64,000 nt of DNA, taken from assembly GCA_963971575.1 (NCBI GenBank), contig OZ020613.1, forward strand, positions 50,462,250-50,526,249, written 5' to 3'. The stretch comes from Liopterus haemorrhoidalis (taxonomy: Eukaryota; Arthropoda; Insecta; Coleoptera; Dytiscidae). Position 1 is the first letter of the stretch. Each line of letters opens with the position of its first letter. Below are positions 1 to 10,428 of this stretch, piece by piece. The translations under genes and the position numbers were made by a program. Under the pieces are notes generated by a model. It was not told where the DNA came from. It saw nothing but the letters and a program-made list of their open reading frames with translations, and searched no databases.

Positions 1-377
1 TCTTATAGTTCTCGAGATAGCAATGGTGGCACACTTAGATTGAACACCCTGTATATTAAAAATCATAAATTTTGTAAAAAGAATCCACGTTTTCTCTCGT
101 TTGTAAGCACGGTGTTGCAAAATATTCGATAATTTTCTAAATAATTGTCAGCACAAACATTTTTTTGTACCTTTCCGGTTTACAGATTAATATGCATTTC
201 TCAGATTTTTTCAGTTTTTTAAATTATCCCCCTTGGGTTATAGGTTGCGGGACAGTTTTTTAGCATATTTGTGGCAAAAATGTTTTGGGGATATTGTCTT
301 ATAACCATCTGAAATGTGTAGAAATAAAATATGTGGTTGAAAAAATAATGTAACAGATATAGTCTCCAATTTTATTA
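1..377. other. AT-rich flank, no gene seen
   Basis: No reading frame here resembles a known protein. The only recognisable feature is the string acaccctgtata at about 44-55, a motif often seen at the ends of repeats in insect genomes; it may be the terminus of an unrecognised element whose other end lies outside the window. The last 8 bases of flank (378-385) are the left target duplication of the hAT that follows. Confidence 0.4.
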
Positions 378-734
378 ATATAGATCAGTGGTCTTCAACC
401 ATCTTATATCTGCGGAACCCTACAGTTTAAATGCTATTTATTTAAAAACCCCAATACAAAAAGCCACAATAAGCTGTTTTTTTTTTAACCATGGGGGTTC
501 TTCCTGCAGGATTAACCGCAGGGAGGAAACCGCCGTCGCACGCCTCCGTATAGGCCAGGGGTCGGGAACCTTTCGGTGACCAAAGTGAAAGAGCCAAATC
601 TTTATTGAAAAAAAAAACAATAACATGGAAGAGCCGCTAAAAATATATGCTATATTTAAAAAAAAAATCGTAAAAATTGTTTATTTGTTTTAAAATAATC
701 AATTATTACAATAAATTAATATTTACTTATATAT

Positions 735-1429
735 TTAGTTTGCAATACCTATTGCACTTGCCAGTATATTACAATATATGAATTTCTTTAATGGGACGAT
801 TGCTCCTACATAGTTTTCGATAAGACTATTTGGTGAATATTCAGTAATCTTTAACTTAAGGCAGCACTCAAGTTTCAGGTCAGTAAGATTACTTCTTAAC
901 TGACGCTTTATTAATTTCATATGTGAAAAGACTTGCGCACAGTAATATGTGGATCCGAAATTGTCAGTAGTCCAAAAGCATAATTTTTTAAATGACTGAA
1001 CGATTCTGGAGACGGTTCCAAGCTTCGAAAACAATTTTATCTACATTTTGAAGATTGTGAATTTCGGTCCACTTATGCTGGGAAAATAATATGCACTTTT
1101 CTCTTTCTAAACTTTCCACTTCAGAATTAAGTTTTAAGAATAAATTATTCCATAAATCTTTGGATTTCAAATCCAATAATCCAAAGTTCAAATTGTGCCT
1201 GATTAATCAATGGGAATGGTGATAAATGTAATTGCTGCATATCTGCTTCAATTGGATTTGTCAAAAAAGCTAGTATAGCTTTATATTTTCTAAACTCTAA
1301 ATCTTTCTCCAAGAGCTTCTTGCATTTTAACAATAGTTTGTGCAGAAAAAAATGCATTAATAACGTTGTTATTGCCCTTATGTTTTTGTAAATTAATAAA
1401 ATGAAAAAATGTTTCTGCACGTAAATCAA
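735..1429 (-). pseudogene. hAT transposase, C-terminal remnant
   Basis: Three overlapping minus-strand frames together resemble the C-terminal third of hAT transposases of the GTF2IRD2/SCAND3-related group. They contain a charged helical stretch, then a dimerisation-like region with the string FGSTYYCAQVFSHMK followed by the characteristic spacing to LRSNLTD. The frames change at about 1145-1191 and 988-1034, so at least two frameshifts are present. The N-terminal zinc finger and the first catalytic acidic residues are absent. It lies inside the element at 556-2159 and cannot make active enzyme. Confidence 0.8.
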
Positions 1430-1535
1430 TCACAAATACAGATAACTTTTTTTCGAAACAAATTATCTCTTCTAAAAGAGAATATGCAGTATTTCCTTTT
1501 TACAGGCAGAAAGTTGAAAATTAAAAAATAAATTA

Positions 1536-2065
1536 CCGTATATTCCGGCAAATAACGCGCACTTCAAATCTGAATAGATTTATTTTAATTTTTGCATGTA
1601 TTCCTCGTATAGCGCGCACCCTTATAATCTGCTTTCCTGGAAACACTTTTGTTCTAAATCTAACAGTTTGGACGGTACTGAAGACGATTTTTTGTGGATA
1701 GACGATGACGAAACTAATGACGAAAGTACATCTGAATTTGATGATATACCTGATAATATTAGCGAAGACGAATTTGATGAACTTTTTATGTCATAATAAA
1801 GATTATTTAAATTAATAATTAAGGTAATTTTTTTGTTATGTATATAAATAATATAAATAAATATGTATAAATTTAGATAGTTTAGTTGATTAGTATTTAT
1901 ATTATGTATTCATTATATAACAGTAATCCTATTTATACCCTATTTACAGTATTACCATTCTAATCTTCGAACGGGTAAATTTTATACCCGGCGTACAACG
2001 CGCACCCAACAAATTTGACAAAACTTTCAATGTTAAAAGTGCGCGTTATACGCCGGAATATACGG
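1536..2065 (+). mobile_element. internally deleted pogo/Tigger-like element, copy 1
   Basis: Terminal inverted repeats CCGTATATTCCGGC and GCCGGAATATACGG are flanked by TA on both sides (1534-1535, 2066-2067), as expected for the Tc1/mariner-pogo superfamily. At 530 bp it keeps only the ends and a short 3' coding piece at about 1650-1796. That piece encodes an acidic tail (TEDDFLWIDDDE) typical of pogo/Tigger transposase C-termini. A longer sister copy lies at 59916-60933. The copy is inserted in the hAT at 556-2159. Confidence 0.92.
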
Positions 2066-2646
2066 TATATTAAAATAAAGACCAGCCAATTTTCAAAGAG
2101 CCCCAAAATTTTCTAAAAGAGCCGCATGCGGTTCTGGAGCCACAGGTTGTCGACCCCTGGTATAGGCCACTGTTGGTGGACCCATGGACACCTTCTTCGA
2201 GGTGAAGAGTCCCCTATCTGTGAAACCTGTAACACAGATTTGTCTGTGTTACACTTTTTAACTGAATGTGTACAGTTCGAGGATGTCAGGGAAAGGTTAG
2301 GCCTGTGCTATGACCTGTCAGTTGCTTTAGGTGACAACAGAGTACTCATGGACAGGCTGATACTCTTCTTGCGAGAATCGAACTTACTCTTTTATGTGTG
2401 AAGTCTTGCACCATATTTTAATGTGTTCTATTTCTAAACTGTGATATTCGATGTTAATTGACCCCTTTACAGCCTCTTACCATTACCCTGAGTCTGTTCA
2501 ATTTTTCGAACAGACTTTTTATATTATTTTTTTGTGTTTCTGCAAGATTTCTTTTATTGAGTATGCGTAATTTTATTGATTTTATCTATTTATGTAGTGT
2601 AGTTACTAACTTTTGTTGCTGTGCGCCAAAAAATTTAACTACCTTT

Positions 2647-2958
2647 TTTTTTATTTTAACGTCAAATGTTTATTATTGAATTTAGTCTTGATCTAAACTG
2701 ATATTTCATAGCTGACTCTATTTCTATATTTTTTAAATGCAGGTATAATATACTATCTTACTTTTTAAATAATGCAATACCTACCTAATATAATTTTTAA
2801 TGCAAATTATAAATGAAAATTGAATCAAATAATTAGCGATATGTTTTGAATTTTACTTATTTATTTTTCATTAACATTTATTAGCAATCATTATAAACAT
2901 AAAATAAAGTGATACAGTAATTTATAAACATAAGTACATATTTAAATAGTGGGTGATA
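2647..2958. other. AT-rich remainder of the outer hAT
   Basis: This stretch lies between the end of the LINE fragment and the mariner and belongs to the interior of the hAT at 386-4079. It is very AT-rich, has no coding similarity that I recognise, and shows no clear repeats beyond homopolymer runs. Confidence 0.5.
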
Positions 2959-3802
2959 AGAGGGCTACATTTTAAGTTTTTACAAAAACTAAGAAAGAAA
3001 AAAAAAATATTTGGAACAAACTGTTTTATTGTTTTTCAAAATATTCGCCTTTAAGATTTATACACTTTTGCATGCGTTCAAACCAATTCTCGAAACATTT
3101 TTTCCACTCTGAAATTGGTATTTCAAAAACATAGATTTCGAAGGCTTCAACAGCTCTTAAGGTGATGAAAATCGCTGTCCACGCTTTTTTTTGTTTGATA
3201 TTGGGGAACAAAAAAGAGTCGTTAGGAAATCAGGTGAATACGGGCAATGAGACATTAATTCGATGTTTTTCTCCTTCAAATAATCAATTGTTTGACATGC
3301 TTGACTTGCATTGTCTTGATGAATTTTTAGCATTCCCTTGCACCAATCAACATTGAGCCTTTGTTTGAGCTTCGGTCAAATTATGCGGAATCCATCAGCG
3401 GTATCGATGTTTGTTTGAATCACAACCGATTTTTGTCGACCTTAACGAGATTCATTACTGACGGACGCACAACTACAACGAAATTCTGCAGACCAATTGT
3501 AAATAGTCTTTCCTGATGGTGCTTCATTACGAAAAGTTGAACGAAGCGAATCTATGCATTGTTGTTGAGTTAGGCCTTTACCAAAATCGTAAAAAATCAT
3601 CCAACGAAAACCTTTAAGAGTAATACCCATTTTTTCATAAACTTGTTATTTTTAAACACTCACTGTCTACAAACTACTCTGTCAATTTATAAGCTACCAC
3701 TGATTTCGCAATAACAAATGTCAAATTTTACGCATATAGTAATGACACATTTCAATATTGGCATCTAGTGGTAGTTTGTAAAAACATAAAAGGTAACCCT
3801 CG
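2959..3802 (-). mobile_element. internally deleted mariner element
   Basis: The left end (AGAGGGCTACATTTTAAG) and the reverse complement of the right end (CGAGGGTTACCTTTTATG) are inverted repeats ending in a shared GTTTTTACAAA stretch. TA dinucleotides flank both ends (2957-2958 and 3803-3804). The copy is 844 bp against about 1.3 kb for full-length mariners, so roughly one third is deleted. The transposase remnant is on the minus strand. Confidence 0.9.
3026..3630 (-). pseudogene. mariner transposase remnant
   Basis: The N-terminal helix-turn-helix half is read from 3630 (MGITLKGFRWMIFYDF and on, about 60 residues). The C-terminal catalytic half follows in other frames: HQDNASQACQ carries the second aspartate, PYSPDF the third, and the end matches the usual WFERMQKCINLKGEYFEK tail. 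The central part with the first catalytic aspartate is missing and several frameshifts separate the pieces. It is a mariner-subfamily DD34D-type remnant and not functional. Confidence 0.85.
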
Positions 3803-4079
3803 TATAAGAAGTCATTAATAATCATTACTGAACAAATTTGAACTTTTTGTCGAGTAAAATTAGCTGTTTTGGAATAAATAGGACGAAAATGGTGATTAAG
3901 AAATTTGTAGCACCTACAAATTTAAAGTTGTTCAATTTTCTAAATTTACCAAAATCATTGTATCTAAGCAGAGTCATTAAGAAAAAAACAGAATAAAACC
4001 ATTTAATTAAAGTTGCGGAACCCCTGAAAACGTTCTACGGAACCCCAGAGTTCCACGGAACACAGGTTGAATACCACTG
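3803..4079. other. right part of the outer hAT
   Basis: This is the terminal segment of the hAT at 386-4079. It holds no reading frame of note. Near the right end, 4010-4060, there are several copies of the short word cggaacc, mirrored by cggaaccc near the left end at about 413, extending the imperfect inverted subterminal repeat. Confidence 0.6.
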
Positions 4080-4187
4080 ATATAGATTAATAAAAAACAT
4101 CCCCGTTGGAAAATAATTGTGCTTGCGCTACTGACCAAACAAAGACCATCTGCTTCCCCATCCAGCAAGTATCTACAGACTTGCAAC

Positions 4188-5356
4188 CAGCGTTGCCAGG
4201 TTGGGCGATAAATCGCCGTTTGGGCTAATTTTTTTTCAGTTTTGCGACCTAAAATTAATGAAATCACCGGGCGATTGTTTGGGCTCCTGAAAAATCTTTT
4301 TGGGCTTGTTTGGGCTCCTGAACTGATTTGGGTTTGAGTGAAATTGGAAATTATAACAGTAAACATCGAGCCAAGAAAAATAGCAATAGACCCAATTATT
4401 ATTGAATACTCGTAGAATATCAATTTCAAATTTGAATATCACACGAAAATTTTAGTTCCAAAATCGAAAATTGTAAAGAGCGTAGCGTATTTCACGTGAA
4501 ATGCAAGAAACCTCACTTCCCAGCGGCAAAATATATTTATAAATATAGGCTGTTTCAAATGTTTATGAGCAACTAAATAGATATTTCGTTTTTCTCGGTT
4601 TATTCAAAAGCCCAGGTTACTAGGGTTATTTTAGGATTCAAGTTGGCAGGATAAATTCATGACAAAATTAGCTAACAACTGGTTAAATAATATATTCTAG
4701 TTTCTTTATTAAGACACAAAAAATTAAAATGTTCCGGTTAAAATAATGCCAGTTAATGACAGACATAATATTTAAATAATACAATAGGTTAAACAAAATG
4801 AACAAAAGTCTTTTCAATCTGTAAAAATTACTAGATTTTAAAATATAGTTGTGCATATAAATTTGAAACAACCTACATTTGTAACAAAAATAAATTAATA
4901 TAATTCTATTTATTAGTATTTTAATGAAGTAAATTTGTGATACGTGAAAGAAAAAAAGTCCATATCTTTACGCGGTGCGGAAATAGATGGTGATTTCTCT
5001 TTTTAATATTACCTGCCTGCATCTCAAATAAGTGTTTTTTTTTTAATGTTGACTAATCTGCGCAAAATGCGGCTATGTTTGCTTTAAAATGTCAAATTTG
5101 ATTATGAATTTATAGATTTATTTTCAAGGTCTAATGAAATTGTAATTTTAAACTGATGTATTATCTTATTCTACAAATGTTATAAAATTTCGATTGACAA
5201 TGTAAAAAGAAAAAGTCAAAAGTCCCATTCCATCATTAAAAGTCACTAGATTTCAAAACGTAGTCCGCATCGACATTCTATTTCACATTCGGCTACTTTT
5301 GGGCTACCACTGGTTTAAAAATGGCTACTTGGCATGTTTGAATACTGGCAACCCTG
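4188..5356. mobile_element. non-autonomous hAT element
   Basis: The ends are CAGCGTTGCCAGGTTGGG at 4188 and a right end whose reverse complement reads CAGGGTTGCCAGTATTC. A perfect 8-bp duplication, cttgcaac, is present at 4180-4187 and 5357-5364. The 1169-bp interior has no transposase-like frame; a minus-strand frame of about 140 codons at 4007-4429 crosses the element boundary and is spurious. The words gggct and gggcga recur close to both ends as subterminal repeats. Confidence 0.92.
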
Positions 5357-5364
5357 CTTGCAAC

Positions 5365-6190
5365 TGGGTTTGTTGTAGGGCGTGCAGCTATAAAACTGTT
5401 TCAACAAATCCAAGTTTAAGTGAAGTGTGTTAATAAATAATAATAATAATAATAATATAACAGAATTAAATGTGTTCGAGAAAAAAGTGTCTATCACCTT
5501 ATGGTATCACTCAATTTTCAGCATTAGAATAACCAGTTTTAGGTTATGTTTTAAACTTTTACGTTGATACGCAACCTAAAGCAATAATTTATTAATTTAC
5601 GCAGTGGCGTATATATGACTAAAAATGTTTCATTAATTAGGGTTAAATTTATGTCGTCCAAGTATATTTTTTGAGAATAACAAGAGTATTTAATGGCAAC
5701 GCAAACGGCAAAAATTTATTCAGTACATTTGAATATTAATTAATTTTCAATATTATAATAATTTTAAATTAGTTTATGTTACTAGTTTGTAAGTATTATG
5801 GGTAGGTATTTGAATTATATAAAGAAATAAATATTGTATATTAGTTTAGAAGCATTTTATTAATTAACTTTTTAATTGACAACATAATAATAATTGAAAA
5901 TCAAAAACATATCTTCTATGACGATCACTGCGAGCTTAAAGAGAAAAGTTTTTTGAAACTTGTGTCGACGCCTCGGGGTAAGATCGGCTACAGAGCACAT
6001 GGATATAAGTTTAATCAAATTCTAGTTTGATATTTTCACTGATACTTTCTAATTCAACTCAGGGGTCTATTGAGCCTGGTCTAATTAATACTTAAAAATG
6101 AGTTACTGTTATCACAGGGGTAAAAGAGCTGGATGAACGAATTTTGTGCTGACCATGTGACTCTCATATAGTGCCGAACAGAGCTGGGAA
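5365..6190. other. AT-rich spacer with a TAA microsatellite
   Basis: No gene or recognisable transposon was found. An (AAT)n run sits at 5437-5456. A TATAAA-like string at about 5388 is followed by 5'UTR-like sequence, but no supported reading frame starts downstream. Confidence 0.45.
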
Positions 6191-6194
6191 AGGT

Positions 6195-6720
6195 ATTTCT
6201 TTCGATAGACAAGCTCATTGAAAGAACTAACAATAATATTGGTAATATGTCCGACTGGTTCTCGAACAACAAATTAGTGCTCAATAAATCAAAAACAGTT
6301 ACTACGTATTTTAATATAGCCCATGAAGATAAGATTATTATTAACAAACAATTAATTTTGCCTTTAGAATGCGTTGATGTTACAAAGTTCTTAGGGATAA
6401 CAATAGACAGCAACATAAACTGGAAACAGCATATTAATAACATTAGTCCCAAACTTGTCAGAACCTGTTTTTGTATGAAAAAAATTAAACAACTTAGTAA
6501 CACGACTGCATGTAGGATCTACTACTTGCATGTAGGAATTGTATGCTGGGGGATGGTAATGGAAACAAATCGCTTATTTGTTCTTCAAAAAAAGGCTTTA
6601 AGAAAACCATTTCGTTATCCATGCAGAAATCTATTTAAAGACCAAAAAAATCTTGCCACTACCCTGTATTTACATATTACAAACTCTACCATTTGTCTTC
6701 AAAAACCTAAAAGATTTTAA
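6195..6720 (+). pseudogene. LINE reverse transcriptase, C-terminal fragment
   Basis: The frame can be read from about 6200 (residues SIDKLIERTNNNIGNM and then DWFSNNKLVLNKSKT). It covers the thumb region after the catalytic loop, with the FLGITIDSNINWKQHI motif and the downstream LQKKALR region typical of CR1/Jockey-like enzymes. The catalytic aspartates are upstream and not present. The frame runs straight into the left end of the piggyBac element at 6721, whose TTAA target (6717-6720) lies in this fragment. Confidence 0.82.
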
Positions 6721-9109
6721 CCGTAGACACCTAACTTTCGTACGAACCCCATTATACCTAACCATTCGTCGATTCGATGAACAAGTTTTGAGGTGGATAT
6801 TTTTAATTAAAAACATATGTTTTTGTTAGGTTTATTAGACATATATATGAGGCAAAGGTTATATTAATAAATAAATCAATTTATTTAAATTTTGTTAAAA
6901 ATATATATATTTTTTAATAATTTAGTTTTAAGACACTAGTTCTTTGGCGAACTAAAATTAAAAGATTCTAATTACTCAGAAAAAAAATTAAGAACTAATT
7001 TTTAGAAGCGCAAGCCACGCAAAAATCAACTTTATGTTCACCACAAAATGCTGTGTTACAATTTGAACAGTAAGTCTTCGTCATGCGCCTTTTTTATAGG
7101 AACAAAGACCACACACTTTTATTTTTCTCATATTTGGTGCATCTGTGGGTTGATGATCATTGCTGGACGTTGACTGACCTTCGCTTTGACTTTCATCTTT
7201 CTTTGCAGCTAGTATATCTTGAATTTTATTTTTTATTTGTGTTGGCATTGTGCGAATTTCTAATCGGATTTTGAGCCATGGTTCTACAAGTTGCGAATGC
7301 AACTTCTTCATAAAATCACGACGACTCATTAAATTTTGTCCCAGTATAGAAGCATTGTGGCAGTAAATAATGTAGCTGTTGATACATGATATATTTATCA
7401 TACCGTAGAAAACACACATTGGCCAACGATTGGTTTTTCTGCTGCATGACATTACTGAGCACATTTGGTCGAACGTAACTACACCACCTTTTGTACGATT
7501 ATAAAATTCAATCATATGCGGCTTCTTTGTTACGGTGTTCACGGTGCCCTCCTCATCACAAGAAGATAATAAGTAAACCATTTTTGATGGTTTAGGTTTA
7601 TACGAAAGGAGTGTAAGGGAACCATCATAACAGAATATAGATGTATCGACGTTTCTGGACCGATTATTTTTCATTTCCTTTGGGATTTCTCTTTTGTTAG
7701 CTCGGAATGTCCCCACAACTGTCAATTTATAAGACTGTTGAAGTAACTGTTTCGCTAGTGGTACTGACGTAAACCAATTGCCCATGGTAACATTTCTGTT
7801 CGTACCGTGTATACTGCGAGTAAGTTCCTTTACGAAATATTCTCCCAAAGGCACACCTCCCGTATCAACTCCTTTTCCGAGATATGGTGAACAATCGATC
7901 ATATATCTTGTACCACTGGCACACATCATTACCAACTTCACGCCATATTTTGCAGGTTTATTTGGAATATACATTCGAAATTTACACCTGCCTCGGAATG
8001 CCAATAACTGCTCATCGATGGTAACATATGTTCCAGGTACATAGTTCTATCGGCACTGAGTTATAAGCATTTCCCATATATCTCTAATGGGTGTAAAGAG
8101 ATCGTCTTTTTGCCATTGTAAGCGAAATGTTTTATCGTCGAAACGAAGACATCGCAGAAGAAAGTCGCATCTTTCTTTGCTCATACATGACACGTACCTT
8201 GTACCAGAATATTCTGTGTTGAACAATTCGTCAAGGGTCAGATGGTTGTCTTTTAGAGCTGCAGCTAACACCAGAATACCAATGAGTGCTCTGACCTCTT
8301 CTTTGCTTGTGTCATTCTGCGTAGATGTAATTTGCTGATAGGTTTGCTTTTTTATTGCAATCTCCGAATTTGTCCTTTTCACAATTTCTTCTAATATTTG
8401 ATCAGTCATGAATCGGTCAAATAATAACCGTGAATCCATCATACTCTTTACAGCACGAACTGGTCCTCTGGCAACTCGTACAATATTTATTGCAGCTACT
8501 CTGCCTGAAGTACGCCCTTTACTCGTGGCCCAAACATGACGGTTCCGACTGCGGATATTTCTTTGTGATAAAGTCAAGATACTTGAATTACCTGAGCTCT
8601 CTTCCGATGGAACAGGCGGTGATTGTGGCTCCAACACATTATTCAGTAAACCAGATGACGATCGTCCTTGAGCATTTAGTTGGGTATCCTCATGGTCGGA
8701 CGGTTCGTCTTGAATATCACTTTCCACATCATCAACCTCCACATTGTCTTCTTTTTCGCTGTCAGATGATTCCTCCAATGCACTGATGTCTTCCCCTTCT
8801 AGTAATAAACGTGTGATATCAGCATCAGACACTGATCGTTTTGAAGCCATGGCAAAAAACTGCAAAAGAAGTACCAAAACTAGTTACCAAAAAGTATACA
8901 CAAACCCTAACCATTCGTCGAAATGACGAGTAGATTTGCAATGTCTCGATAAATTGTGTACTTACCCGCCGGACACGACTGCCTCCCGAGAGACCGTGAC
9001 GAGCACTGAGTTGACAAGCAACAACACGATCATCGCATTGCGCGGCAAAAAGAGACAGCGTATTTGGTATCGTGTAATCATCGATGCGACGAAGGTTAGG
9101 TGTCTAGAG
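6721..9109 (-). mobile_element. near full-length piggyBac element
   Basis: The left end follows TTAA (6717-6720) and carries TAGACACCTAACTTTCGT. The right end mirrors it as GAAGGTTAGGTGTCTA and is followed by CTAA, a TTAA with one change. A subterminal word, cctaaccattcgtcg, occurs at both ends (about 6757 and 8906) in the same orientation. Size (2.39 kb) and organisation fit piggyBac. The transposase gene is on the minus strand and fills most of the element. Confidence 0.9.
7081..8850 (-). pseudogene. piggyBac transposase with one internal stop and lost catalytic residues
   Basis: Starting at MASKRSVSD (8850) the frame runs about 589 codons to 7081 with a single in-frame TAG at 8047-8049. 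Order: acidic N-terminus (about residues 25-60), a basic linker, the DDE core, then a cysteine-rich tail beginning CGLCSYKKG. In the core the first acidic site is intact (TIDEQLLAFRGR). The second reads VTMGNWFTS where the family has VTMDNWFTS, and the third reads KGGVVTFDQ where it has KGGVDTFDQ. So besides the nonsense codon, two catalytic aspartates are replaced by Gly and Val. It would be inactive even with read-through. Confidence 0.92.
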
Positions 9110-9261
9110 CTAAACAAAAATGGCGCTAATTTTAAATATAATAATGATGAACTTGTTCTAGATTATGGTTTTTGTTCATTGATTTTTATTTCGAAGTTAC
9201 AGTTATTGAAATAAAAATTCTTTAATCCGCGTCCCAAAAATGGAACATTGGCGGGGATTGG

Positions 9262-9647
9262 GTTAAAATCTTCTGAGATATTTTTCCAGTTTTCTTCATT
9301 AGGAACCATAACAACAATATCTTTTAAAGAGGTCCAAATAGCAGCCGTTGTTTCAATGATTATTCTAAAAGCTATAGATTTTCCAATCCGATAACTATAG
9401 GACAAAGTAGACAAAAATCGCCTGCAACTAAGTTCCTGTTTAAAATGATATGAATACATAAATGATTATATAATTGAATAAAATTAAGTGGGTATTACCG
9501 TAATGTCAAAACAAGTCTTTGCCCAGGATCAATAGATTCTCTGATTACCGTCTGCTTACATAATAATGGTCCAACAATACTCAAAAGTTCATCAAAAAGG
9601 GTTGAAGTCATTCTCATGTAATTGAAATAACACTTTGTGTCTGTTAG
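9262..9647 (-). pseudogene. PIF/Harbinger (HARBI1-like) transposase, N-terminal fragment
   Basis: Two exons are visible on the minus strand. The first (about 9647-9500) encodes RMTSTLFDELLSIVGPLL and ends TLR at a GT donor. A 64-bp intron (9499-9436) ends in AG. The second exon continues NLVAGD, then after a one-base frameshift LSTLSYSYRIGKS, and EENWKNISEDFN. This is the N-terminal region of HARBI1-type transposases before the first catalytic Asp. Similarity stops at about 9262, where the expected WNFPNCIGAIDGKH block is missing. It is a different copy from the Harbinger at 10017-26935. Confidence 0.8.
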
Positions 9648-9865
9648 CCTTATTTTTTGCAACAAGTTAAAATAATCACCCTGTTGCCTTCTGTTTTTTT
9701 ATATGAGAAGTACCCACCATCGCTTTTCTTCGTATCGCAATAATATAAATATGTATAAAAAGCGCTAAACGTCTCCTTCGATTTCATGACATATATAATG
9801 AAATTGAATAACCGTTTACTCCAAACACTTGCATAAACTTTTAAGTTAGATACAAATGTTGTCAA

Positions 9866-9942
9866 AGCCCTCATCAGCCACTCCTGAAAAGGAAACTGAT
9901 AAGGGACCCGTTGGTTCTCACTGGATACCAATGAGATCCTAC
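9866..9942 (+). repeat. 77-bp internal piece of I-like LINE ORF1
   Basis: This short segment matches, with few differences, the part of LINE ORF1 at about 35938-36015 (minus strand) that encodes TPEKETDKGSVGSHWIP. Neither a 3' UTR nor more of ORF1 is present, so it is not an ordinary 5'-truncated insertion. It directly abuts the hAT fragment at 9945. Confidence 0.8.
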
Positions 9943-9944
9943 AA

Positions 9945-10016
9945 AAATGTTAGGTATAGAAGTGGATAATGCCAGTGTTAATACCGGACTAAATAATGGT
10001 GTGTGTGAACTTCTAA
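9945..10016 (+). pseudogene. hAT transposase fragment, left half of a split reading frame
   Basis: The frame MLGIEVDNASVNTGLNNG runs to the Harbinger insertion site. It continues after the Harbinger at 26936 as NEFKIPNLIMIRCVCHSLQLAV. The joined frame matches the region around the second catalytic Asp (DNASVN) and the CxxH signature of hAT transposases related to ZBED/ZNF862-type proteins. The TAA at 10014-10016 is the duplicated Harbinger target. Confidence 0.85.
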
Positions 10017-10428
10017 GGCCTGGTATTTCAGTTGCTTCTTAAACTGAAGATTAATAATGTGGAGCTTAACTTTTAAGCTCCAAATAAATATCACATCCGT
10101 ATTTCAGTGCCAAATTGGAGTGTCACATAGTAAAACTTCAGTTATTTCTTTAATTTACAAGTTAGTTAGCCATGGTAACAAATGAAATGCGACATGCTAT
10201 TACATTGCATTTTTATGTTAGGTAGATTAAGCGCTGGCTTATGACAGCTGTCACTGTCAAATAGATCGGACGTGTTTCTCTTGATCTCTCAGTGCTTATA
10301 GTCATATCAGTGGGTTATATAGCCCAATAGTATATTATAATAATTAATAAGTGAACCTTTTTGTGTTTTTAATCTTATTTCCTGCAGTACAAGTTTTAGT
10401 GCAGTGATAATCATTTTGTGTGTAAAAC

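Larger units (their letters stand above)
556..2159 (-). mobile_element. hAT element nested in the LINE
   Basis: Its ends read CAGGGGTCGGGAACC (556) and GGTTGTCGACCCCTG (2159), with a perfect 8-bp duplication gtataggc at 548-555 and 2160-2167. The empty site can be read from the sister LINE copy near 32335, where the matching sequence is continuous. The element is 1604 bp, of which 530 bp is a later pogo insertion, so it is a deleted copy. Coding remnants are on the minus strand. Confidence 0.93.
485..2646 (+). mobile_element. 5'-truncated I-like LINE, 3' end only, split by a hAT
   Basis: The segment starts inside ORF2 (residues GSSCRINRREET at about 494) and resumes after the nested hAT at 2168 with the zinc-knuckle-like C-terminus, ending at the stop near 2401. 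The 3' UTR runs to about 2646 and includes the string gttgctgtgcgcc. The same C-terminus and UTR occur in the minus-strand LINE at 31812-37204, so both are one family. The reading frame is consistent across the 1612-bp insertion plus duplication. The start is a normal target-primed truncation. A target duplication cannot be defined because both edges are T-rich. Confidence 0.85.
386..4079. mobile_element. non-autonomous hAT element, interrupted by nested TEs
   Basis: Terminal inverted repeats begin CAGTGGTCTTCAACC at 386 and end GGTTGAATACCACTG at 4079. They are flanked by a perfect 8-bp duplication, atatagat, at 378-385 and 4080-4087, the length expected for the hAT superfamily. After subtracting the nested LINE, hAT and mariner, only about 0.7 kb belongs to this element and none of it codes. 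It is therefore a short non-autonomous copy that grew by capturing later insertions. The orientation cannot be decided. Confidence 0.9.

Noticed and set aside
4007..4429. 140-codon minus-strand open frame
   Set aside because: It crosses the right end of one hAT, a flank and the left end of another, and its translation matches nothing; it is a by-product of the repeats.
6687..6830. LINE frame reading on into the piggyBac left end (DFNRRHLTFVRTPLYL and on)
   Set aside because: The continuation is the piggyBac terminal repeat read in frame by chance; the TTAA target marks the true boundary.
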